DNA of 64,000 nucleotides from an uncultured Opitutaceae bacterium (GTDB taxonomy: Bacteria; Verrucomicrobiota; Verrucomicrobiia; Opitutales; Opitutaceae): assembly GCA_937958045.1 (NCBI GenBank), contig CALFXL010000059.1, positions 1 through 64,000 on the forward strand. Direction: 5' to 3'. The notes under the pieces are model-generated. The model ran no database searches, was not told where the DNA came from, and saw nothing but the letters and a program-made list of their open reading frames with translations. A program made the translations under genes and the position numbers. Of the stretch, positions 1 through 8,411 are shown one piece after another (the first letter of the stretch is position 1; every line of letters starts with the position of its first letter).

Positions 1-19
1 TCTCAGTTGTTAAATCCGA

Positions 20-847
20 GCTGTGGCTTGCAGGGAATCGTCGAAGGGCCACGCTCGCGGTCTCCGCCTGGTCGTTGAATCGGTCGCTGTGGCTTGCAGG
101 GAATCGTCGAAGGGCCACGCTGTGCGCTGGTTTCACGGCTGGATCACGCAGGCTGTGGCTTGCAGGGAATCGTCGAAGGGCCACGCTAACGGCTGTTTTC
201 TCGCTCCAAGGTGAGCTGCTGTGGCTTGCAGGGAATCGTCGAAGGGCCACGCTGTTGTCACTGACAGTGAGGGCACGCAATTCGCTGTGGCTTGCAGGGA
301 ATCGTCGAAGGGCCACGCTGCTCGATACCGAGACCACCACGCGCGAGACGCTGTGGCTTGCAGGGAATCGTCGAAGGGCCACGCTTGGCACACGCCGCTA
401 AATGGTCGGTGCGAAGCTGTGGCTTGCAGGGAATCGTCGAAGGGCCACGCTCGCGTCGCGCCGCGAAGCTCGATGCGCTCGGCTGTGGCTTGCAGGGAAT
501 CGTCGAAGGGCCACGCTACTAAAAACTCATGGCCAAGAAATCACAAAGCTGTGGCTTGCAGGGAATCGTCGAAGGGCCACGCTCACCACGGACACGTCCT
601 GGGGGACCGTGAGGCTGTGGCTTGCAGGGAATCGTCGAAGGGCCACGCTTCGCCGCGAAGTCGAAATCCTCATGATCGAGCTGTGGCTTGCAGGGAATCG
701 TCGAAGGGCCACGCTGCTCGCCTTTGACGACACGGTGACGGAGACGCTGTGGCTTGCAGGGAATCGTCGAAGGGCCACGCTTAATAGATCGTTCCTTCAG
801 CAGCAGGCAGAGCTGTGGCTTGCAGGGAATCGTCGAAGGGCCACGCT
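20..847 (+). CRISPR. Type II-C CRISPR array, 13 repeats and 12 spacers
   Basis: Thirteen 36-bp repeats begin at 20, 86, 152, 218, 284, 350, 416, 482, 548, 614, 680, 746 and 812, a strict 66-bp period giving twelve 30-bp spacers. I see no mismatch in any copy. The repeat starts GCTGTGGCTTGC and ends GGGCCACGCT, so its ends are partly inverted (GTGGC/GCCAC). Orientation is plus: the anti-repeat in the tracrRNA at 5619-5650 is the reverse complement of the plus-strand repeat, so crRNAs read spacer then repeat on the plus strand, opposite to the cas genes. Bases 1-19 may be the end of a further spacer, so the array or its leader lies left of the window. No spacer matches another part of this window by eye. 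Confidence 0.98.
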
Positions 848-853
848 CAGTAA

Positions 854-886
854 GCCCGAAGCATCTATTTATCAGGTGCTTCGGGC
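854..886. terminator. Hairpin between array end and cas2 end
   Basis: A perfect 10-bp stem (854-863 with 877-886) and a 13-base loop lie just after the last repeat. The weak T-rich stretch follows on the plus strand (CTAGTTCTCTT). It sits where the array transcript and the convergent cas transcript meet and probably ends one or both. Confidence 0.6.
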
Positions 887-895
887 CTAGTTCTC

Positions 896-1255
896 TTAGA
901 AAAACATAAGCTGTTCGGGTGGAGGTTCGTTAAGTTTCGGCTTTTTCCCAATAAAGCTCTTCATCTTAGCGAACTGCTTTTCCGTCACCATGAGGAAGCG
1001 AACTTGACCCGATTCCGGAATGGCGGGTTTCACTTCGGCGATGATTTGTTCGGCCGAGCGTTCACTTTTGCAGAAGCGGGCGTATACCGAAAACTGCAGC
1101 ATCGAAAAACCGACGGATAGTAGATGATTCCGAAACTGGGTGTAGGCTCGGCGGTTGTCAGGCGTGCCCACCGGCAGATCAAACATCGCGACCAACCACA
1201 TCGTCTCGTAGCCGGATGGCGGGGTTTCAGGCCAGATAGGGGTTACTCGTCCCAC
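896..1255 (-). CDS. cas2: CRISPR-associated endoribonuclease Cas2
   Basis: 119 residues with a GTG start. Cas2 partners Cas1 in the integrase complex that inserts new spacers. The core begins MWLVAMFDLPV with the conserved early Asp of the ferredoxin-like fold. The N-terminal extension (MGRVTPIWPETPPSGYE) and a C-terminal tail ending PPPEQLMFF resemble other type II Cas2 proteins. It overlaps the end of cas1 by 13 bp, which supports the upstream GTG and suggests translational coupling. It is the last gene of the cas operon and faces the array. Confidence 0.95.
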   Translation of the reverse strand: MGRVTPIWPETPPSGYETMWLVAMFDLPVGTPDNRRAYTQFRNHLLSVGFSMLQFSVYARFCKSERSAEQIIAEVKPAIPESGQVRFLMVTEKQFAKMKSFIGKKPKLNEPPPEQLMFF

Positions 1256-2157
1256 AAGGCATCGAGTCCCAGCGATTCTCGTTTACCTTCAAAGACGCGT
1301 CCAAGTCGCTGTGCGACCTGTTGGGCTAAGGTAGCGGGTATCCACGTTTCGCGTCCGAAACGAAACTCCTCTTGAACTAGTACCGAAGCTAGCCGGCGCC
1401 TGAGGGGAGCATCAAGCGGTTGATAGGGGCCGTCAGCCTCCACCAAGGAGATGATTTCCGAGTCCACGACGGGCCGCAGAAATTCCATGAGGTCGTCTGC
1501 CAGCGGAAACGGATTGTTGCGATGATGATGATGTAGCGCGGCGCCGGGATGGAGGCCCGCTCCACACAAAGCACGAGCCACGATAGCACGTAGGATAGCG
1601 TAACCGTAGTTCAGGAGTCGATTTTGGTCCTGAGCTTCCCGATCGCGCACGAAATTTTCGCCCCAAAGTCGCGACCAGTAGTAACGTGCGGCCTGTGCCT
1701 CTTGGTTGTCGGGATCGCCGGATCGGACTGTCTTCGCCAGAGATGACAACACGATTGTATCCATATTTCGACTACGGAGGACCGCGGCCTGTCCGGCGAT
1801 TTTGGCACGCACGATTTCAGCCCACAGCCGTTTGCGGGTGGGGAGCGAGGCGTCCCACTGTGCGGCGAGCCGGCGCGTAGGAGCATGATGACCGCCGAAA
1901 GGTAGCAGCATCGCGCGCGGCAGGGCGTCTTCGCCACCGATGACCACTACACCGCCAGCTTCCGCGACTGCGGCAAGCGCAGCACCGCTTATCGCGATTT
2001 GCGGGTGGGCCAATATTAGGGCGGCGACCTCGCGCGCGGCGATCTCGGCATGCAATGGTTCGCGATCCCTGGTTTCGCTTTCAATCACGAGGCGTCCCGT
2101 GTCCAAGCGCACGCGCGCCGGACGTTCACGCACTTCGATGATCCGACCTTCAGTCAC
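1243..2157 (-). CDS. cas1: CRISPR-associated integrase Cas1, type II
   Basis: 304 residues, GTG start overlapping the cas9 stop by 8 bp. Cas1 is the metal-dependent integrase of spacer acquisition. The catalytic triad can be placed: Glu in DPDNQEAQAARYYW, His in the run ALHHHHRNNPF and Asp in PLADDLMEFLRP. The N-terminal beta domain is typical (GRLVIESETRDREPLHAEI). Codons for RSRNMDT overlap a copy of the dispersed 19-bp motif at 1757-1775. The cas9-cas1-cas2 order with no csn2 or cas4 marks subtype II-C. Confidence 0.97.
   Translation of the reverse strand: MTEGRIIEVRERPARVRLDTGRLVIESETRDREPLHAEIAAREVAALILAHPQIAISGAALAAVAEAGGVVVIGGEDALPRAMLLPFGGHHAPTRRLAAQWDASLPTRKRLWAEIVRAKIAGQAAVLRSRNMDTIVLSSLAKTVRSGDPDNQEAQAARYYWSRLWGENFVRDREAQDQNRLLNYGYAILRAIVARALCGAGLHPGAALHHHHRNNPFPLADDLMEFLRPVVDSEIISLVEADGPYQPLDAPLRRRLASVLVQEEFRFGRETWIPATLAQQVAQRLGRVFEGKRESLGLDALWDE
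1757..1775. repeat. 19-bp inverted-repeat motif, copy inside cas1
   Basis: GTATCC-ATATTTC-GACTAC. One copy of the dispersed motif GTATCC-N7-GRNTAC. On the coding strand it supplies codons CGT AGT CGA AAT ATG GAT ACA, AT-rich for this gene. Confidence 0.6.
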
Positions 2158-5100
2158 GGGCAGGATAGATTTCGCCCAACGGGCCGATGACGACTTTTTG
2201 CGTGTCCGCCTCTTTCAACGCTGTAGGGGAAAGTCGGATACGCTCCGATGCGCCAAGTCGTTTGCGGATCGCATCTCCTCGGGAGTCGTGATGGTACGCG
2301 CCTTCGATACCGTCTTTGCTGGCGGTTCCGACCACGATAATACCTTTCTTGGGGCCTTTTCTTAGGCGCAGCGCTTCCGATGAACGAACGGTAAATACCA
2401 CCTTCTCGCCCGGTTTGAGAGCGTCATCACCCAGAAGCATCTGGGCTGGCGAAAGTGGTGTGCGACGGTCCTCATTGGAGCGATTGGCGATGGCGCGTGC
2501 CGCGTCGAGCAAGGTGATCGGACGGAATTCCCAGTGTGGTTTACCTTTCGCATTTTTGGAGGGACATTCCACAATGACGACGCAGAAGTTTCCGCCGGTG
2601 AGAACGTGTAGTTGTCGCGCAGGTGTCTCCGGTGAGCCGAGGGCTACCGTGGTGACTTCTTTTATGGGTAACGTGACACGTTTGACGGTAGTGCCGTCGG
2701 CTAGGCGAGGGAGGTTTTCTGGCGTGCCGAAAAGGTTCGCAGGATCGTTTTGATTCGCGGGTCGTTTTGCCCATGCATCGAGCACGGCGGTGCGGATGCG
2801 GGCATCGACGATATAGTCGAAGTCGCCTGTCTTGAGGTCCTTCAATTCCTTCCGTTGGAAACGGCGTCCATTGGGCCGAGGAGCCTGATAATAGATGGCC
2901 TTGTGAAGCGGGCCGGCGACGCGTCGGTTTACCCGGTGCGATACGATGATCGATTCTGCTTTTTCGCGCAGCTGGTTTTCGAAGTTTGCTGAGGGCAGCG
3001 GAAGGCGGACTCTGCGGAGATCCTGTTCGCTGGCGAGGGCGGATGAGAGCGCGGCGATGGCGGAGGGCGTGGTCAGTGCCACGACGAGAGCGTCAATAGC
3101 GTGATGCCGATGATCGATGCGAAGTTTGTCGGCGGCGCCGCTCTTGGGACGATCTTCGGAATCGGGTGGAAGCTTAGGGAGTTGAGGGCTTTGAAGGAGG
3201 GCTTCGGAGAAGCACCATGCTTGACGCAGAAGACCGGTAGCGACGCCCGAGATGGTTTCGATCCGGCGCGTACCGGTGGCGTCGATGGCATCTGTTTTTT
3301 CCGCACCAAAGAGAACGGCGAGGTAGTCCTTGGCTAGGCGTGCGGCCCACGCAGTTTCTTGGAGATGGCGGGAGGTGAAGCCTCCGTAACGGACTTCGAT
3401 TTCCCTTTCGTCCCATTGGAATCGGGCGAGTTTCCCGCGGGCGCCGGAGCCTACGAAACCTGCTACGCGGCGCAGGATTTCGGGCCACTCGGGCGATGCC
3501 GAAAAAGCCGTGTAGGGAGTGCGATTGTTTTTGCGAATATTCCACTCCGCCAGAGCAAGTGTCTTGTTGGCGAAACTGTTGTCGAACGAGATGGAGCGTG
3601 GAATGATGTGCTCAATCTGAACAGCACCAGTGTCGCCGAACACGAGGGCAGGCGGGATCGGTGTGCCGCTATAGGGGCAATGCCAGGCGCACTCTTCGCC
3701 GAGCAACCATTTCTCAATGTCGGTTGGAGTGACCGCGACGATATTCGAACGAAGGCCGAGTTCGACCAGCATCTTGCGTGCTTTCTCACGCTCGCTTTCG
3801 CGCTCTTTTTGTCGCCTAGCGATCTCCTGGCGCTTTTTCGGAGGATTTTTGAGTTCGCGAGCAAACTCGATACGGATGCGAGCGGGTTTGCCATGTTTGC
3901 GGATGAGCGCGTTTACGACAAGGCGGAGCTCTCGTAGGACACGCAAGACGGAGGGATTGCGTAGTGCGTGAGGGGAATCGTGGAAAGCTTCCACGCCGGG
4001 GTGGCTTGGAAGGTAAGGCGGTAGGAAATCCAGGCCCTCTTCGGCGGCACGCTCTTGGGGAGAGGTTCTCCCGCGCAGAGATTCCAGGGCTGTCGCTAAG
4101 CGTGTAGGTTTGTCCTCGCTTGTGTCCAAGCGCGTGCAGAGTTCGCGTGCGGCCCGGGCACAGAAGCGCCCTCGATCTGTTTCTAGAGCGCGTTCTACAA
4201 CAGCCTGCGCCAACTCGTTGTCCACGCCGTAACGAGCGATCAGCGCTTCTTTTGCGGTCTCTTCGTCTTCTGCTTCAAGAATCGTTGCTACCAGCTCGTC
4301 ACGTCCTGCCAAATCGAGGTCATTCCATTTTTCGCCGAGCAGCGGAGCGAGGGCGCAGTGTGTGCGATCGCCGATCAGTTTTTCGTCGGAATCTTCTCGC
4401 TCGAGATTGAACTCATGGAAGGGAGGCTGGATCGGCGGCAATGAGGGATTGTCCGCTTTGGCTTTGGGTTTCTTGGCGGGAAAGCCCAGAAGCTTGCGTA
4501 GTTGAGTGAAGGAAATGCTTTCGTGTGAGTAGAGGTGATCGCGGACCAATGCACGTTGTACTGCGTCGAGTGGACGCGGCATGCGATCGCCATCGGGAGG
4601 GATAACTTCGAGATCGGTGACTTTTTGAAGGATGCGCAGTCGTTGAAGCGAGGGTAGCGCTAGCTCTCCACGGGGTTCGTCTGGATAGAGAGCGCAGCGT
4701 CCGACCAGATGCGAGTTGTTCTTTAAAGGACGTTGATCGAAGATTCGTTTTAGTAGCTTTTCGCGGGTCGCATCAGTGAGAACGTCGGCATAATGGACGG
4801 CTTGTGCAGCGAGCAATCGCTCGACATCTGAACGACGATCTTCTCGGGCCGTATAGCGGCCGCGGATACGTTGGCCGTCAGCTTCTGGATTCAAGCGGGC
4901 AAGTGTTGCGACCAAGGCTTCGTCGGGTGATGTACGGAGCGCACGAGTTTTACTGATACCTGTGTAAACTACACTGGCATTTTTTGGGTCTTGTTTAGCC
5001 TTGCCACGCTCCTTGGCATTACTCTGAAAACCGCGAAGCTGGGCGGCGTAATAAAGTACGCGACCAAGTTGATGTGGAGTGAGCTTGGTACCTTCTATGC

Positions 5101-5515
5101 CGGCGGCGAACAGGCGATGAAGCCAAGTGTGGTGTTCAACCGTAGGCGCGACAGCCGGAGGTCGAAGAGTCGCATCCAGCTTTTTGAAAAATTCGTCTCG
5201 CTCGACAGGCGTTTCGACTGGTTCAGTTGGGAAAAGGCCGAGTCGCTGTAGATCATGCGCGAGGGCGATTAATCGGCGACGACGGCGCTCACGCTGGCGA
5301 CGCATCGACCGGGCCATGCGCCGAGGCTCGGCGAGTGATTTTTCTTTGCCTGAGGCCCAGTCGCGTTCGCTCCCCTCGCTTCCGGCGGGGAAAATGCGTA
5401 CGCCCATGTCTATAATCTTTGCCCCACCCTCCTCACCTACATCGCGGTGTGAGATCGAGTGTTCGATCAAGCACCACCCGATAGAACCTACGCCAAGGTC
5501 CAGTCCCAATATCAC
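2150..5515 (-). CDS. cas9: CRISPR-associated endonuclease Cas9, type II-C
   Basis: 1121 residues, within the range of compact II-C Cas9 proteins. Cas9 uses a crRNA:tracrRNA guide to cut both DNA strands. RuvC-I starts MILGLDLGVGSIGW with catalytic Asp6. The arginine-rich bridge helix (RSMRRQRERRRRR) lies near residues 65-90. RuvC-II has Glu550 in RIRIEFARELKN. The HNH domain has His636 in VQIEHIIPRSISFDNSF, followed by NIRKNNRTP. RuvC-III has DHRHHAIDAL with Asp808. All four catalytic positions are kept, so both nuclease centres should work. The start is GTG at 5515; the matching RuvC-I N-terminus fixes it. The Shine-Dalgarno is weak. The tracrRNA is divergent, 96 bp upstream. Confidence 0.98.
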   Translation of the reverse strand: MILGLDLGVGSIGWCLIEHSISHRDVGEEGGAKIIDMGVRIFPAGSEGSERDWASGKEKSLAEPRRMARSMRRQRERRRRRLIALAHDLQRLGLFPTEPVETPVERDEFFKKLDATLRPPAVAPTVEHHTWLHRLFAAGIEGTKLTPHQLGRVLYYAAQLRGFQSNAKERGKAKQDPKNASVVYTGISKTRALRTSPDEALVATLARLNPEADGQRIRGRYTAREDRRSDVERLLAAQAVHYADVLTDATREKLLKRIFDQRPLKNNSHLVGRCALYPDEPRGELALPSLQRLRILQKVTDLEVIPPDGDRMPRPLDAVQRALVRDHLYSHESISFTQLRKLLGFPAKKPKAKADNPSLPPIQPPFHEFNLEREDSDEKLIGDRTHCALAPLLGEKWNDLDLAGRDELVATILEAEDEETAKEALIARYGVDNELAQAVVERALETDRGRFCARAARELCTRLDTSEDKPTRLATALESLRGRTSPQERAAEEGLDFLPPYLPSHPGVEAFHDSPHALRNPSVLRVLRELRLVVNALIRKHGKPARIRIEFARELKNPPKKRQEIARRQKERESEREKARKMLVELGLRSNIVAVTPTDIEKWLLGEECAWHCPYSGTPIPPALVFGDTGAVQIEHIIPRSISFDNSFANKTLALAEWNIRKNNRTPYTAFSASPEWPEILRRVAGFVGSGARGKLARFQWDEREIEVRYGGFTSRHLQETAWAARLAKDYLAVLFGAEKTDAIDATGTRRIETISGVATGLLRQAWCFSEALLQSPQLPKLPPDSEDRPKSGAADKLRIDHRHHAIDALVVALTTPSAIAALSSALASEQDLRRVRLPLPSANFENQLREKAESIIVSHRVNRRVAGPLHKAIYYQAPRPNGRRFQRKELKDLKTGDFDYIVDARIRTAVLDAWAKRPANQNDPANLFGTPENLPRLADGTTVKRVTLPIKEVTTVALGSPETPARQLHVLTGGNFCVVIVECPSKNAKGKPHWEFRPITLLDAARAIANRSNEDRRTPLSPAQMLLGDDALKPGEKVVFTVRSSEALRLRKGPKKGIIVVGTASKDGIEGAYHHDSRGDAIRKRLGASERIRLSPTALKEADTQKVVIGPLGEIYPARD

Positions 5516-5576
5516 CTCGGCACCGCCAGCCGGAATGCGTGTCGCTATGAGCCTATTTCAGGCTTGCACATGATAT

Positions 5577-5604
5577 TTGGCAAGTCCTTGATGCACCCTA
5601 TCTC
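5577..5604 (+). promoter_or_regulatory. Candidate tracrRNA promoter
   Basis: TTGGCA at 5577-5582 and TATCTC at 5599-5604, 16 bp apart, would start transcription near 5612, just before the anti-repeat. The -10 is poor, so this is a placement guess. Confidence 0.3.
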
Positions 5605-5611
5605 CCAGCTT

Positions 5612-5713
5612 CGTTTTGTTGGCCCTTCGACGATTCCCACAAGTCACAGCAAAGCTGGAAACAGCTGAAAGGCTCCGCCCGGCCCAAGCTCTGCTAAGCC
5701 GGGCGTCCTTTTT
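5612..5713 (+). ncRNA. tracrRNA with terminal hairpin
   Basis: Non-coding partner of the crRNA. The anti-repeat (about 5619-5650) contains GGCCCTTCGACGATTCCC, an exact reverse complement of the central repeat, then a small asymmetric bulge, then CAAGTCACAGC, which pairs with the repeat start GCTGTGGCTTG with one G-U wobble. A GAAA-tetraloop hairpin follows (AGCTG/CAGCT, 5653-5666). It ends in a 7-bp stem (5677-5683 with 5698-5704) and five T residues (5709-5713), a Rho-independent terminator. The 5' end is approximate. Confidence 0.9.
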
Positions 5714-5726
5714 GAAGTAGTTTTGA

Positions 5727-6068
5727 TCAGCCCGGAGGCCAGGTCATCTGGCGCTTGGCGAGCAGGTGGACGTGGAGATGCGGAACGCTTTCGCAGGCGT
5801 CGGGGCCGTGGTTGATGACGAGGCGGAAGCCGCGTTCGAGGTTGAGTTTTTTGGCGACGACTCCGGCGGTGACGAGGAGATGGCCGAGCTGGGTTTCGTC
5901 GGCGGGCGTGGCTTCGCCGACGCGCGGAATCACTTTTTTCGGAATGATCAACAAGTGCACGGGAGCCTGCGGCTGGATGTCGTGGATGACGATGCAGCGG
6001 TCGTCCTCGTGCTCAATTTTCGCGGGGATCTCGCGGTCGATGATTTTTTGGAAGAGGGTTTTGGACAT
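5727..6068 (-). CDS. HIT family nucleotide-binding hydrolase (HinT-like)
   Basis: 113 residues, the usual length for HinT-type histidine triad proteins, which hydrolyse AMP-lysine or adenosine phosphoramidates in the cytoplasm. It starts SKTLFQKIIDREIPAKI and ends with the signature HLHVHLLAKR, where HxHxH carries the catalytic histidine. VLIIPKK-like and INHGPDACESVPH segments match the family. The next gene upstream on this strand is a decayed gene, so it probably has its own promoter. Confidence 0.93.
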   Translation of the reverse strand: MSKTLFQKIIDREIPAKIEHEDDRCIVIHDIQPQAPVHLLIIPKKVIPRVGEATPADETQLGHLLVTAGVVAKKLNLERGFRLVINHGPDACESVPHLHVHLLAKRQMTWPPG

Positions 6069-6120
6069 GAGTGGCGGAGGTGTGGGAGATTCTTAACAGG
6101 AGGAAACAGGGAGAGTTTTT

Positions 6121-6510
6121 AGAGATTGGCGTCGGGGCGGATGAGGCGGGAGATGCCGGTGGTGAGTTTGAGTCTGTGGAAGTTGATGAGCAAACCGATC
6201 GAATGTTGAGCAGTTTCCTGTAGTTCAAAAGTTATGCTTTATGAATCGGGAGATGCGTTGGACGCACTTGGCTTCGATCAGCACGCAGTCTTCGACGAGT
6301 AAATCGAAACGGAGTGGTTCTTCGCGGGTGAAGCCCTTGTGCGAGATAGTGACGAGCTTTTGGGGGACGACGCAGTTGGCGAAGATCGCGTGCGAGGCGC
6401 CACTCGTAGATCGATTCTAGGCGGTCTGGTCCTTTGTCGCGATGAACTTCAATGGCGGCTGCGATGAGCATGCCTGGCAGCGAGTCGGCTTTTGAAGTTA
6501 ATGGATGCAT
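6121..6510 (-). pseudogene. Decayed GxxExxY family gene
   Basis: Pieces of a GxxExxY protein (a small PD-(D/E)XK-like family of unknown role) occur in order but in different frames. The N-terminal part reads AAAIEVHRDKGPDRLESIYEWRLA. The middle reads KGFTREEPLRFDLLVEDCVL and then IEAKCVQRI, followed by a stop. The last part reads GLLINFHRLKLTTGISRLI. At least two frameshifts and an internal stop separate them, so no intact product is expected. The upstream limit is the ATG at 6510 (MHPLTSKADSLPG). This is the only clear gene remnant near the CRISPR locus. Confidence 0.8.
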
Positions 6511-6550
6511 CCACTCTGCGTCCCTTTGTTTGCTCCTGTGCAAGCAGCTC

Positions 6551-7057
6551 TCAAAGGAACAGCAAATGCAGATTCGCGCTGGGGGCGGTGCGGGCGGCGG
6601 CGAGGTCGCGGAGGAAGGCGAGCGTGTCTTCGTATTCGCGGCGGCGCTTGGGCGTTTCGCGTCGATCGGGCGGAAGCAACGCGGGACGGAGATTGGTGAC
6701 GAGCAGCGTGGATTGCGGAAAAGGCGCGAGGTGTTTGAGGCCGCGCATGAGGCCGTCGCGCGCGAAAAGCGGCGTGGCGGACGTTTCCGTCGCGGCGGCG
6801 TCCCAGTGATAAAAGCCGTGGTTGGGTTGACCATCGAAGAAGCGCGTGAGCAGGCGCGCGGCCGCGGCGGTGAAAGCGGCATCATAGCGCGCGGCGAGCT
6901 CGGGATGCGCGGCGGTTTGCGCTTCGAGTTCCGCGAGACTGAACGCGATGGCTTCTTTGATTTGATTCGCGAGATAGAGATCCTGCCCGGTGACGGACGC
7001 GAAGAGCGCGTTGATAAAATGAAGCCGGCGAAGATCGTCGCGGGAGGGAGATGGCAT
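6551..7057 (-). CDS. Hypothetical protein
   Basis: 168 residues, not recognised. The sequence is alpha-helical and soluble (LHFINALFASVTGQDLYLANQIKE; FTAAAARLLTRFF) with no signal peptide or membrane segment. A basic patch, PPDRRETPKRRREYEDTL, lies near residue 135. The N-terminus is bracketed by the ATG at 7057, 111 bp after nrdR on the same strand. Codon use matches real neighbouring genes and the reverse frames look like shadows, so it is probably coding. Confidence 0.6.
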   Translation of the reverse strand: MPSPSRDDLRRLHFINALFASVTGQDLYLANQIKEAIAFSLAELEAQTAAHPELAARYDAAFTAAAARLLTRFFDGQPNHGFYHWDAAATETSATPLFARDGLMRGLKHLAPFPQSTLLVTNLRPALLPPDRRETPKRRREYEDTLAFLRDLAAARTAPSANLHLLFL

Positions 7058-7168
7058 TGAGCAGGTTTTCTAACCGCAAATAAATGAGAATGGGTCGGCT
7101 CGAAAGAAACTCGGACACTCGGAGTGTGCCAGCGAGTGAATGCTTCGGCAGCCGTTTGTCGCGTGTGG

Positions 7169-7636
7169 TTACGGAGACTTCTGCTTCGGTTTTTCGAGTG
7201 TGCTGATCTCGTGCATGAACTCCGAGACGTCGCGAAATTCTTTGTACACGCTGGCGAAGCGGACGTACGCGACCTGGTCGATTTTTTTGAGGCGCTGCAT
7301 GATCGCGTCGCCGATCGCCTGCGTGGGGATTTCGCTTTCGTACTGAACTTCGACGGAATCGATTACGTCTTCGACGAGCATGGAAATCTGCTCGGCGTCA
7401 ACCGGGCGCTTGTGAAGCGCGGCGCGGATGGAATGGACGAGTTTTTCGCGATCGAAGTCTTCGCGAACGCCGTCGCGTTTGATGACGACGAGACCGTCGC
7501 GGACGATGAACTCGGTCGTGGTGTAGCGATAGCCGCATTCGAGGCATTCACGGCGGCGGCGAATGGAGTTCCCTTCTTTGCTGATGCGGGAATCGATGAC
7601 CTTGTCCTCGATGGACGAGCATTTGGGACAACGCAT
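7169..7636 (-). CDS. nrdR: Transcriptional repressor NrdR
   Basis: 155 residues, full length. NrdR is a zinc- and ATP/dATP-binding repressor of ribonucleotide reductase genes. The N-terminal zinc ribbon is MRCPKC with a second pair ECLECGYR, followed by RRRRECLECGYRYTTTE. The ATP-cone follows (VIKRDGVREDFDREKLVHSI) and the family ending VRFASVYKEFRDV is present. No reductase gene is in the window, so its targets lie elsewhere. Confidence 0.97.
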   Translation of the reverse strand: MRCPKCSSIEDKVIDSRISKEGNSIRRRRECLECGYRYTTTEFIVRDGLVVIKRDGVREDFDREKLVHSIRAALHKRPVDAEQISMLVEDVIDSVEVQYESEIPTQAIGDAIMQRLKKIDQVAYVRFASVYKEFRDVSEFMHEISTLEKPKQKSP

Positions 7637-7696
7637 GGAGGAAGAGAAAACGGGTGAACGCTGAAAGGTGAAAAGCGGAGCGTGTCCGGCCGTGGT

Positions 7697-8263
7697 TCAG
7701 CTGAGCTTCAGGAAGTTTTCCAGGATCTTCATGCCGCCTTCGGTGGCGATGGATTCCGGGTGAAACTGGACGCCCCAGATCGGCAGCGATTTGTGACGCA
7801 GGCCCATGACTTCGCCTTCGGCGGTTTCCGCGGTGACCTCGAGTTCGTCGGGCAACGAGGCGCGCTCGACGAGCAGCGAGTGGTAGCGCGTGGCGGGGAA
7901 ATCCTGCGGCATGCCCTGAAAGACATCGGTGTTTTTGTGCCGGATGGGCGAGGTCTTGCCGTGCATGAGGCGACCGGCGCGGACGACTTTGCCGCCGAAA
8001 TATTGGCCGATCGATTGGTGGCCGAGGCACACGCCGAAGATGGGTTTTTTGCCGGCAAAAGCCTTGATGATGTCGAGCGTGACGCCCGCTTCGGTCGGCG
8101 AACACGGACCCGGCGAAAGGAGCACGCGATCGGGGTTTAACGCCACGGCTTGCTCGGGCGTGATCTCGTTGTTGCGGAAGATACGCTGCTCCACGCCCAG
8201 CTGGCCGTAGTATTGGACCAGGTTGTAGGTGAAGGAGTCGTAGTTATCGATGACGAGGAGCAC
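7697..8263 (-). CDS. trpG: Anthranilate/aminodeoxychorismate synthase glutamine amidotransferase
   Basis: 188 residues, class I glutamine amidotransferase that supplies ammonia to the TrpE or PabB partner in tryptophan or folate synthesis. It starts MLLVIDNYDSFTYNLVQY. The nucleophile elbow is GVCLGHQSIG and the His-Glu pair is in VQFHPESI. LLSPGPCSP is the oxyanion segment. TrpG and PabA cannot be separated by sequence alone, and no TrpE or PabB is nearby. It is divergent from tgt across 148 bp. Confidence 0.93.
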   Translation of the reverse strand: MLLVIDNYDSFTYNLVQYYGQLGVEQRIFRNNEITPEQAVALNPDRVLLSPGPCSPTEAGVTLDIIKAFAGKKPIFGVCLGHQSIGQYFGGKVVRAGRLMHGKTSPIRHKNTDVFQGMPQDFPATRYHSLLVERASLPDELEVTAETAEGEVMGLRHKSLPIWGVQFHPESIATEGGMKILENFLKLS

Positions 8264-8411
8264 AGAGGTTGAATAACCGCTGGAATTTGCGCGTGGTCAA
8301 GTGCGGCCGCGGGCCGGTGGCCGCGAAAACGGCGTCCGCGCGGCGCGGCGAGCGCGTCAACACCTTGCAGAGTTGCCAGCGGCGAAGCGGCTGTCGAGGG
8401 TGGGCGGCGAC

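Noticed and set aside
854..886. A degenerate CRISPR repeat at the array end
   Set aside because: The sequence does not match the repeat; it is a simple hairpin.
23..890. Open frames on both strands through the CRISPR array
   Set aside because: Their repetitive peptides only translate the 36-bp repeat; the 66-bp period is divisible by three, so frames stay open.
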